Shown here piece after piece: positions 9,206-16,019 of a stretch of DNA of 43,958 nucleotides. The stretch is from Spirochaetales bacterium (lineage in GTDB: Bacteria; Spirochaetota; Spirochaetia; Treponematales; UBA12059): contig JAFGNN010000003.1 in the NCBI GenBank assembly GCA_016926955.1, positions 1 through 43,958 of the forward strand, given 5' to 3'. The position numbers and the translations under genes were made by a program. How positions within the stretch are numbered: position 1 is the first letter of the stretch; each line of letters starts with the position of its first letter. The notes beneath the pieces were generated by a model, which did not search any database, had not been told where the DNA came from, and saw nothing but the letters and a program-made list of their open reading frames with translations.

Positions 9206-9234
9206 ATAGTCCGGGACTATCCGGAAACTGTCAA
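9206..9234 (-). promoter_or_regulatory. Promoter of cassette-1 operon with palindrome over the -10
   Basis: On the minus strand a perfect TTGACA (-35, 9229-9234) is followed after 17 nt by GACTAT (-10, 9206-9211). A perfect palindrome, ATAGTCCGGGACTAT (9206-9220), covers the -10 region and could be an operator. The binding-protein start lies 48 bp downstream. Confidence 0.55.
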
Positions 9235-9252
9235 GCATAAATTCTTTCTTTC

Positions 9253-9291
9253 TGCAAGTATCTTGACGGTCCGCAAGAAAAGGGGTAGTAC
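9253..9291 (+). promoter_or_regulatory. GH16-ROK promoter with CAAG/CTTG operator half-sites
   Basis: TTGACG (9263-9268) and TAGTAC (9286-9291) are spaced by exactly 17 nt, which places transcription start near 9298. Inverted CAAG/CTTG half-sites (TGCAAGTATCTTGA at 9253-9266 and TCTTG...CAAGA at 9261-9278) overlap the -35. Since the ATG at 9293 would lie upstream of this start site, the GH16 start at 9320 is preferred. Confidence 0.55.
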
Positions 9292-9319
9292 GATGCCAGA
9301 CTGTACCGGAGGTCGCCTC

Positions 9320-10141
9320 ATGTTCGCCACACCCGCTGGGTTCGTCTCCGCCCGCAAATATGGAAGCTTGCTCCTTTCCGCGGCGCTCTGCTTCGCGGCC
9401 CTGTCTGCGGGCGCCCAGGAGCTGCCGGGCTGGAGCCTGGTCTGGAGCGACGAATTCGACGGCGCCGCGATAGACCGTGAAAAATGGCGCTTCATCGTCG
9501 GAGGCGGCGGCTACGGCAACAACGAGATGCAGTGGTACGACCTGGCGCCGGATAACGCCCGCATCGAGGAAGGCGTCCTGGTCATCGAAGCCCGGAAGCA
9601 GAAGAAGGCCGGCTGGCCCTACACCAGCGCCAAGCTCGAGTCGCGCGAGGCATGGACCTACGGCAGGTTCGAGGCCAGGGCCAAGCTGCCCGTCGGCGTC
9701 GGGTCCTGGCCCGCGGTCTGGATGCTTCCCCGGACGGAAGTCTACGGCTCCTGGCCGAACGGCGGCGAGATCGACGTCATGGAACACGTAGGCTACGATC
9801 CCGGCGTCGTCCACTTCACGGCGCATACCGCCGCCTTCAACCACAAGGCCGGGACCCAGAAATCCGCCATCGTCGCCGTTCCGGACGCCCAGGAGGAATT
9901 CCACATCTACGCCGTGGAGTGGGACGAGGCGCGCATCGCCTTCCTGGTCGACGGCCGCGAGGTCCACGAGTTCGCCAATACCGGAAAGGGCTGGCGGGAA
10001 TGGCCCTTCGACCAGGCCTTCTACCTTATCCTCAACCTGGCGGTGGGCGGCGACTGGGGCGGTCGCGAGGGTGTGGACAACGCCTCGCTGCCCTGGCGCA
10101 TGTACGTCGACTGGGTGAGGGTGTACCGTGCAGACGAGTAA
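9320..10141 (+). CDS. GH16 endo-beta-glucanase (laminarinase-like), secreted
   Basis: The product is a 273-residue family 16 glycoside hydrolase that would cleave internal bonds of beta-1,3 (or mixed-linkage) glucan outside the cytoplasm. The start at 9320 is chosen because GGAGG lies 7 nt upstream and because the promoter places the RNA start after the earlier ATG at 9293. A signal peptide with a predicted cut after AGA (residue 32) is followed by the GH16 core: WSLVWSDEFDG, then the catalytic EIDVME motif at residues 150-155 (nucleophile Glu150, acid/base Glu155), then LNLAVGGDW and the C-terminal VDWVRVY. It overlaps the ROK gene by 14 bp. It has no extra domains and is shorter than many laminarinases. 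Confidence 0.92.
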   Translation: MFATPAGFVSARKYGSLLLSAALCFAALSAGAQELPGWSLVWSDEFDGAAIDREKWRFIVGGGGYGNNEMQWYDLAPDNARIEEGVLVIEARKQKKAGWPYTSAKLESREAWTYGRFEARAKLPVGVGSWPAVWMLPRTEVYGSWPNGGEIDVMEHVGYDPGVVHFTAHTAAFNHKAGTQKSAIVAVPDAQEEFHIYAVEWDEARIAFLVDGREVHEFANTGKGWREWPFDQAFYLILNLAVGGDWGGREGVDNASLPWRMYVDWVRVYRADE

Positions 10142-11303
10142 CGCCGCCGCCCAGCGACGCAACAACCTGGCCGTCCTCGCCCGGACGGTGTGGAAGGAGC
10201 CGGGGGTGAGCCGGCGCGAGCTCGTGGAGCGTTTCGCCATCGACGAGTCGAGCATCTCGCGGCTCGTCGGGCTCCTCATCGGCCTGGGCCTCGTGGAGGA
10301 ATTCCAGGCCGGCGAGGAGGCGGCCCCGCGTGGCGCCCAGAGCGGGCGCCCGAGGCGCTTCCTCCGGATCAAGAGCGACTTCGGCATGGTCTGGGGCCTG
10401 ACCCTGTGGCGTGACCGCGTCAGGGTGGCCGTGCTCGACGTCCAGGGTCGCGTGCTCGCGACCTCGGAGCGCCACATCCCGCCTTTCACCGGGAACTGGA
10501 AAGGCTACCTCGAGCGGGCCTTGGGCTTCGCCCGGGAAACCGCCGCGGAGCTTCCCGCCCGCCTGCCCCTGCTCGGCCTGGGTTTCGGCGTCCCCGGCTG
10601 GATCGACTCCGACCGTGGCGTGATCATAGACTCCCGCGAATTCAACCTCCTCGACGCCGCCTGCCCCCATCCCTGGGAGGACAAGCTTCCCGTGCTCTGG
10701 GAGAACGACGCCAACTGCGGGGCCTGGTCGAGCCTGGACCACGAGACCTCCGGCGAGGACGAGCTGCTCGTCCTCGGCCGCTTCCTCGAGAACGGCCCCC
10801 TCGGCCTTCCCACCGAGCTTTCCGTGGGCTTCGGTCTCGTAGTCGGAGGCCGCCTCCATCGCGGCTGGCGCCACAAGGCCGGCGAGTTCCGCTCCGCGCT
10901 CTGGACGCCCCCCAACCGCATCCTTTTCGGCGTCGACGAGGCGGTCTTCGGCCGGAGCCGGGACGATCCGGTGGCCTTCCGGGCCACGGTGAGCGAGCTG
11001 CTGCGCAACCTGATCCCCGCCTCGCAGCTCCTCGACCCCCGCTGGATCGGAATCGGCGGCGACCTCAAGGCCCGCTTCGCCGAGCTCGTCGAGGTCTGCG
11101 AGTCAATCGGCTGGGTCGAAGGGCTCCCCCTGCTCCGTCCGCTTCCCGCCGACACGGACGAAGTTTCCACAGGCGCGGCGCTCCTCGTGCTCGACGAGAT
11201 CTTCGGCCGCGTCCCCGGTCCCCGCCACGTCCTCTACGGCCGTCACGCCGGGGAAAGCGAGGAGTCCGTGTGGCGGGGAGTGGATCCGGAAGCCCTGGGC
11301 TGA
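10128..11303 (+). CDS. ROK-family transcriptional regulator (NagC/XylR type)
   Basis: The product is a 391-residue repressor-type ROK protein. The N-terminal 70 residues form a winged helix-turn-helix (SRRELVERFAIDESSISRLVGLLIGLGLVEE). A sugar-kinase-like ROK domain follows, with GLGFGVPGWID and WENDANCGAW. The CxCGxxGCxE zinc motif typical of many ROK regulators is not evident. It starts with GTG at 10128, inside the last codons of the GH16 gene, so translation is probably coupled. I infer that it senses a glucan-derived sugar and controls the divergent region 9159-9319, where inverted repeats overlap both promoters. It converges on the cassette-2 permease gene with only 23 bp between them and no visible terminator. 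Confidence 0.85.
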   Translation: MQTSNAAAQRRNNLAVLARTVWKEPGVSRRELVERFAIDESSISRLVGLLIGLGLVEEFQAGEEAAPRGAQSGRPRRFLRIKSDFGMVWGLTLWRDRVRVAVLDVQGRVLATSERHIPPFTGNWKGYLERALGFARETAAELPARLPLLGLGFGVPGWIDSDRGVIIDSREFNLLDAACPHPWEDKLPVLWENDANCGAWSSLDHETSGEDELLVLGRFLENGPLGLPTELSVGFGLVVGGRLHRGWRHKAGEFRSALWTPPNRILFGVDEAVFGRSRDDPVAFRATVSELLRNLIPASQLLDPRWIGIGGDLKARFAELVEVCESIGWVEGLPLLRPLPADTDEVSTGAALLVLDEIFGRVPGPRHVLYGRHAGESEESVWRGVDPEALG

Positions 11304-11326
11304 GATCGCGCCGCCCGTCCGTCGAG

Positions 11327-12226
11327 TCAGTCCCCTCCGCCGGGCATGCGGTCGGTGGCCAGACGGTTGACCCGGTTGAGGAGCAGGATGACGACGAAGA
11401 TGATCCAGGCTATGGCGCTCGCCTTGCCGAGCCTGCCGGCCTTGAAGGCGGTGAACATCAGGTAGAACGCGGCCGTGAGCCCGGAATTACCCTCGCCGCC
11501 CATGTTCTCGTAGCCGCCGGTCAGCACGAAGGGCTCCTCGAAGATCTGCATGCCGCCGATGATGCTGAGCGACACCGCGAAGAAGACCACCGGCATCAGG
11601 TGGGGCAGCGTGATGGCCAGGTGCTTGCGGATTGTCCCCGCCCCGTCCATCTCGACCGCCTCGTAAAGCTCGGCGGGAATCGACTGCAGCGCCGCCAGGT
11701 AGATGACCATGTTCCAGCCTACGTACTTCCAGTTGAGCACCGCCGACAGGGCCACCTTGATGCCGACCGGATCGGCCAGCCAAGCCACCGGCTCGATGCC
11801 GAAAGCGCCGAGCGCCCAGTTGAATAAGCCGTAGTTCGTGTCGAAAAGGTTGGCGAAGATGATGGCCACCGCGACCGTGCTCGTAATGTACGGCAGGAAG
11901 TAGGCCGTCTTGAAGAATTCCTTGCCCTTCACGAAGCGCGAGTTGACCACGATGGCGAGCGGCAGCGCGATGAAATGCTGGAGCAGGCTGCCCGTCAGCA
12001 GCAGCACGAGCGTGTTGAGGACGGCGCTCAGGAAGAAGGGGTCGACGGTCAGCACGTTGACGTAGTTGCCGAGCCCGATGAACTCGACCGGCCCCGACAT
12101 CTTCCAGTTGAACAGCGACATGAGCACGGAGTAGCCGATCGGGAAGACGCCGAACACGGCGAACAGCGCGAAGAACGGAGCGATGAAAAGATAGGGCATC
12201 CTGCCCTTTCCGCGGGAAACTCGCAT
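11327..12226 (-). CDS. Carbohydrate ABC transporter permease, MalF/UgpA type (cassette 2)
   Basis: The product is a 299-residue inner-membrane permease, closely paralogous to the one at 6032-6940 in sequence and in place within its cassette. It has about six membrane segments and the EAA loop ELYEAVEMDGAGTI. The ATG at 12226 has an AAAGGAG site. It is the last gene of the operon that runs from the CBM9-like gene at 19863 through the surface lipoprotein and binding protein 2. No cassette-specific ATPase follows. Confidence 0.93.
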   Translation of the reverse strand: MRVSRGKGRMPYLFIAPFFALFAVFGVFPIGYSVLMSLFNWKMSGPVEFIGLGNYVNVLTVDPFFLSAVLNTLVLLLTGSLLQHFIALPLAIVVNSRFVKGKEFFKTAYFLPYITSTVAVAIIFANLFDTNYGLFNWALGAFGIEPVAWLADPVGIKVALSAVLNWKYVGWNMVIYLAALQSIPAELYEAVEMDGAGTIRKHLAITLPHLMPVVFFAVSLSIIGGMQIFEEPFVLTGGYENMGGEGNSGLTAAFYLMFTAFKAGRLGKASAIAWIIFVVILLLNRVNRLATDRMPGGGD

Positions 12227-12238
12227 GGCTTTGCTCCT

Positions 12239-13084
12239 TTAGCCCTTCACCGCGCCGGCGGTGAGCCCCGAGATGATCTGCCGCGAGAAGACAAGGAAGA
12301 TCGCCATCATGGGCAGGAGCGAAAGGGCGGTGCCGAGCATCAGCGCGCCCAGGTTGTTGTCGACGCGCGAATTGAGCGCCGCGAGCACCACGGGCAGGGT
12401 GGTTTTCGAAAGGTCCGGCAGGAACACGAGCGCGGAGGTGAACGAGTTCCACGAACCGATGAAGGTGATGATGCCGAGTATGGCCATGCCCGGCCGCGCC
12501 AGCGGGAAGACCACGCGGATCAGCAGCCCGAATTCGCCGAGGCCGTCGATGGCGCCCGCGTCGAGCAGCTCGTCCGGCAGGCCGTGCGCCAGGAACTGCG
12601 TCATCAGGAAGATGCCGAAGGCGCCGGCCATGCCGGGCACCACGAGCGGCAACCAGGTGTTGATCCAGCCGAAGGCTACCATCATCTTGTAGAAAGGCAC
12701 GATGTTCAGGAAGCCCGGCACCGCGAGCGTCGCGATGACGAAGCCGAGCAGCTGCTTCCGGAAGCGGAAGCGGTACTTCGCGAAGGCGAAGCCGGCCATC
12801 GTGCAGAAGAAGAGCGAAAGCACTGTCTGCGTGAGCGCGATACCCAGGCTGTTGAGGAAGCTCGAGAAATAGGGCACCCGCTCCAGCAGCACCTCGAGGT
12901 TGGCGGAAAGGCCGTTGCCGAAGACGAGGTGGGGCGGCAGCTCGAGCACCCGCTCGCCGGGCCAGGTGCCGAGCACGAAAATGTAATAGAAGGGAAAGGC
13001 GAAGAGCAGTGCCACGGCCGTCAGGGCGATCATGGCCGCGCCCCGGGGCACGGTGGTCCCGAACATCGGGCGTCGGGCTGTCAT
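12239..13084 (-). CDS. Carbohydrate ABC transporter permease, MalG/UgpE type (cassette 2)
   Basis: The product is a 281-residue permease with six predicted membrane segments and the loop DELLDAGAIDGLGEFGLL. The start is ATG at 13084 (MTARRPMFGTTV), 5 bp after the stop of binding protein 2. The reading frame is open further upstream, but that part only shadows the binding-protein gene. It is paralogous to the permease at 6952-7779: CTMAGFAFAKYRF, VIATLAVPGFLNIVPFYKMM and INTWLPLVVPG are almost identical. Together with its partner it would import an oligosaccharide, probably of a size or linkage different from that handled by cassette 1. Confidence 0.92.
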   Translation of the reverse strand: MTARRPMFGTTVPRGAAMIALTAVALLFAFPFYYIFVLGTWPGERVLELPPHLVFGNGLSANLEVLLERVPYFSSFLNSLGIALTQTVLSLFFCTMAGFAFAKYRFRFRKQLLGFVIATLAVPGFLNIVPFYKMMVAFGWINTWLPLVVPGMAGAFGIFLMTQFLAHGLPDELLDAGAIDGLGEFGLLIRVVFPLARPGMAILGIITFIGSWNSFTSALVFLPDLSKTTLPVVLAALNSRVDNNLGALMLGTALSLLPMMAIFLVFSRQIISGLTAGAVKG

Positions 13085-13089
13085 GGCGC

Positions 13090-14358
13090 TCACTCCACCG
13101 TCGCCAGGATCTTCTTCCGGGCTTCCTCGTAGAGGACTTCCGGGCTCTTCTTGCCGAAGACGACAGTGCTGACCGCGCGCATCCAGATGGAGAGCACCAC
13201 GTTGTCGTACTCGGACACCGGGGACTCGGGAATGTGGAGCGCGACGTCGGCGTAGATCTTCCGGACCTTCTGGCCGCCGAAGTACTCGACGCCCTCGTCC
13301 ATCACCTTGTCGGAGTAGACGGTGGTGAGCGCGGGGAAGGCGTCGATGGACCTGAACACGGCGAGCTGCGCGACGGGCGAGGTGGCGAGGTACTTGATGA
13401 CCTCCCAGGCCGCGGCCTTGCGCGCGGCGCTCACCTTGGCGGGTATGGCCAGATAGGTGCCGCCGACGGCGGCATAGAGCTTGCCGGGCAGGTAGGCCAC
13501 GCGCCACTTCCCCTTGGACTCGGGCGCTATCCAGGTCTTGAGCGCGCCGCCGAACCAGGAGCCGAGCGGCATGGTGGCCACCTTGCCGTCCTTGAGCGCC
13601 TGGGTCCAGGCGGGAGTCCACGCGCCCAGGTCGGCGTCGATACCCGCCCTGCGTATCTTGAGCACCAGGTCGAGCACATCGAGGAATTTCTGCTTCGGCT
13701 CGAGGGGCTTGCCATCCTCGAACCAGCCGCCGTTGCCGCCGTTGAGCGGGATGACGCCGACGTCGCCCGGGTGGGTGATGGCGAACTGGTCTTTCTTGCC
13801 GTCGCCGTCCCTGTCGAGCGTGAGCTTTTTGCCCGCCTCGATGTACTCGTCCCAGCTCTTGAGGCTGTCCAGGTTGACCTTGGCCGCGTCGGCAAGGTCC
13901 TTGCGGTAGAAGAGCACCGCCGGCGCGATGTCCACCGGCATGGCAACGAGTTTGCCCCGCGTTGTGGTGGCGTTGGACATCGCGAATTTAACCAGATCCT
14001 TGCCGACGACCCTGCCGTTGAAAGGTTTCGCGCCCAGGTCGGTAAGGCCGCCCGACTCCACCAGGTTCGAGATGAAGCGGATCTCCACCGCTTCGATGTC
14101 GTTGGCGGCCTCACCCGCCGCGATGATGGTGGCCAGGCGGTTGTGGTGGCCGTTCATGTCGGCCGTCTGGAATTTGAAAGTGATGTTCGGGTACTTCGAC
14201 TTGAAGTCCGGGCCTGAGAGCACCTCGCGGTACGCGCGCTCGAGGTCGCCGTAGACGCCGAAGGTCACCTCGTATTTCTTCCTCGGGTCGAAGCTCTGCG
14301 CGACGAGCGGAAGGGCCAGGGCGATAGCGAGCGCGAAGGCCGCGATGGCGCGTTTCAT
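13090..14358 (-). CDS. Sugar ABC transporter substrate-binding protein (cassette 2), Ca-loop insert
   Basis: The product is a 422-residue periplasmic solute-binding protein with a signal peptide (MKRAIAAFALAIALALPLVAQ). It is paralogous to the protein at 7914-9158 over its whole length: FDPRKKYEVTFGVYGDLERAY, NITFKFQTAD and VDIAPAVLFYRKDLA. Unlike that paralogue it carries LDRDGDGKKDQ at about residues 181-191, which has the D-x-D-x-D-G spacing of a calcium-binding EF-hand or dockerin loop; the paralogue has only KLSVGGVYG there. The ATG has an AGGAG site. Two strong hairpins separate it from the upstream surface-lipoprotein gene. The substrate is inferred to be a beta-glucan oligomer from context. 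Confidence 0.92.
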   Translation of the reverse strand: MKRAIAAFALAIALALPLVAQSFDPRKKYEVTFGVYGDLERAYREVLSGPDFKSKYPNITFKFQTADMNGHHNRLATIIAAGEAANDIEAVEIRFISNLVESGGLTDLGAKPFNGRVVGKDLVKFAMSNATTTRGKLVAMPVDIAPAVLFYRKDLADAAKVNLDSLKSWDEYIEAGKKLTLDRDGDGKKDQFAITHPGDVGVIPLNGGNGGWFEDGKPLEPKQKFLDVLDLVLKIRRAGIDADLGAWTPAWTQALKDGKVATMPLGSWFGGALKTWIAPESKGKWRVAYLPGKLYAAVGGTYLAIPAKVSAARKAAAWEVIKYLATSPVAQLAVFRSIDAFPALTTVYSDKVMDEGVEYFGGQKVRKIYADVALHIPESPVSEYDNVVLSIWMRAVSTVVFGKKSPEVLYEEARKKILATVE

Positions 14359-14421
14359 GTCGGTCTCCTGTGCTTCCCGACGGGCGGGAACGCGTGTTTC
14401 GGTCGAAGCGGTCGATGGGTT

Positions 14422-14472
14422 CCGCGGGGTGATGGGCCCCGCGGGACCGGCCCGCCGCGCGAAGGCGGCGGG
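14422..14472 (-). other. Two tandem intercistronic hairpins
   Basis: Two perfect 8-bp stems lie in the 126-bp gap between the surface lipoprotein and binding protein 2: 14451-14458 with 14465-14472 (CCCGCCGC / GCGGCGGG) and 14422-14429 with 14437-14444 (CCGCGGGG / CCCCGCGG). Neither is followed by a T run on the minus strand. They may set message stability or partial termination within the long operon. Confidence 0.45.
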
Positions 14473-14484
14473 CGCGTGAAATCG

Positions 14485-15951
14485 CTACTTGTGGAAATAG
14501 ATGTTGGTCACGTAAATCGTCCCCGCGGGGCTGAGGACGAGCTGCTTGAAGTGCTCGGCGGGAATGGCGAGTCCACCCGCGACCTGGAAATCGGCGAGAG
14601 GGATGTCGAGGCTGACCCACTCGCCGTTGACGAGATCATGGGCCAGCTCCTTCTCCGTATCGTCTCCGCCGCCGTAAGCGCCGTCGGCGCCGAAGTCCAC
14701 TAGCTTTACCTTGACCTGGGTCATGTCCGGCGACCACACGTCGATGTGGAAGTACGTCATGCCGGCGGTGCCGAGCGCTATCGGATCCATCTCGATGATA
14801 TCGTAGTCGGCGAGCGCGTACTGCTTGAGGTTCTTGCCGTCCACCGTCACGTCCGTCACGGTCCCGGTCCCCTTCCAGCTCGGGTGCCAGGAAACGTTGG
14901 CCGCGACGTTCGAATAGGTCTTGGTAGTGAAAATGGAAATGACGTCCGCGTCAGCCTCGGCCGGATCGGCGGGAGCGACGAGGGGAGCCTGGAATTCTAT
15001 GGTGGCGTCGATATCCGCGCCGGCGCCCGTCCCGTCCAGGAACGCGATGTCGCGGATCATGTATGACTCGCCGGCCGTCAGCGAACCCGCATATTCGCCG
15101 GTATATCCACCCCAGGCAATCATGAACGCGGTGTCGACGTACTGGCCGCCGGTCGAGAAATCGATGAAGCTCTTGCCGTAGCGCGTCGTTCCGCCTACGG
15201 CGGAAATATCCAAGGTGACCGTCGTCCAGTTGGTGATGTCCACCACGCCGAGTTCTCCGAGGTTCGCCGAGTACTCACCGCCGGTCGTAGGATCGGAGCC
15301 GAGCCACTGCATGAACCACTTGAGTTCCGAGGGCAGGATGGTCTCGGATCGTATCTGGAAGCTGACCGTCGTCACGCCGGAAAGATCGTAGTAGCCGACC
15401 GCGCCGGTGGGTTTTTGGGCCCACGCCACGCCCGCGCCCCACCACTGGGGATAGCCGCTGAAGGTGGCGGTAGCCGATCCGTCGCCATTGAGCTCGACCG
15501 AACCGGAGCCTTCCCACGCCGCGATCATGGCGGTCTCCGTGCCCGCGGGACTTTCGTCAGGGCTGACGTAGTGGTCTATCGTCGCATCAGCGAATAGCGG
15601 CGCGGGTTCGGCTACCTCTATCGGCACCTCGGCGGTCTTGCCGTTCCAGGTCGCGGTAACGGTCGCGGTTCCCGCGGCGACGGGCGTCACGACACCATCG
15701 GCTACCGTGGCCGTAGCGGTGGAATCGGACTCCCAGGTCGCGTCGCTTACGGTCGTGGTGCTGCCGTCCGACCATGCCGCGCTCACCGCGATCGTGGCGG
15801 TCTCGCCGCTTCCCTCGTAGAGCAGGACGCTGCCGGGAGACGCCGTTATGCCGGAAAGGGTCGCCTCCTCGACCGGATCGAGTCCGTTATCGCATCCGAA
15901 GCCGATGAGCGCGGCGGCCAGAACCGTAGCGGCGAACAGGTATCTCTTCAT
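14485..15951 (-). CDS. Surface lipoprotein with BIG2 and carbohydrate-binding-like domains
   Basis: The product is a 488-residue lipoprotein (lipobox ending GFGC, Cys20) with no catalytic motif that I recognise. Residues of about 25-110 form a bacterial Ig-like (BIG2) domain, with a Thr/Ala/Val-rich pattern ending in AGTATVTATWNGKTAEVPIEV. Two beta-sandwich segments follow, at about 125-265 (aromatic-rich: GYPQWWGAGVAWAQKP, SELKWFMQWLG) and 290-488. The second (TYFHIDVWSPDMTQVKVKLVDFG ... VSLDIPLADF ... TIYVTNIYFHK) resembles galactose-binding-like modules found next to laminarinases. A role as a surface glycan-binding protein, comparable in job but not in origin to SusE/F, is inferred. The reading frame is open upstream, but the start is set by GGAGG before tandem ATGs at 15954 and 15951; the second has better spacing. 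Confidence 0.75.
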   Translation of the reverse strand: MKRYLFAATVLAAALIGFGCDNGLDPVEEATLSGITASPGSVLLYEGSGETATIAVSAAWSDGSTTTVSDATWESDSTATATVADGVVTPVAAGTATVTATWNGKTAEVPIEVAEPAPLFADATIDHYVSPDESPAGTETAMIAAWEGSGSVELNGDGSATATFSGYPQWWGAGVAWAQKPTGAVGYYDLSGVTTVSFQIRSETILPSELKWFMQWLGSDPTTGGEYSANLGELGVVDITNWTTVTLDISAVGGTTRYGKSFIDFSTGGQYVDTAFMIAWGGYTGEYAGSLTAGESYMIRDIAFLDGTGAGADIDATIEFQAPLVAPADPAEADADVISIFTTKTYSNVAANVSWHPSWKGTGTVTDVTVDGKNLKQYALADYDIIEMDPIALGTAGMTYFHIDVWSPDMTQVKVKLVDFGADGAYGGGDDTEKELAHDLVNGEWVSLDIPLADFQVAGGLAIPAEHFKQLVLSPAGTIYVTNIYFHK

Positions 15952-16019
15952 CATGGTCCTCCTTCTTTCTGCACTATCCGACACGGCGCTCGGCCGTCCG
16001 AATTCACGTGGCGTTCTGC

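Noticed and set aside
9293-9319. Earlier ATG (9293) as start of the first GH16 gene
   Set aside because: It falls upstream of the RNA start predicted from the -35/-10 pair, and the ATG at 9320 has the better ribosome site and signal peptide.
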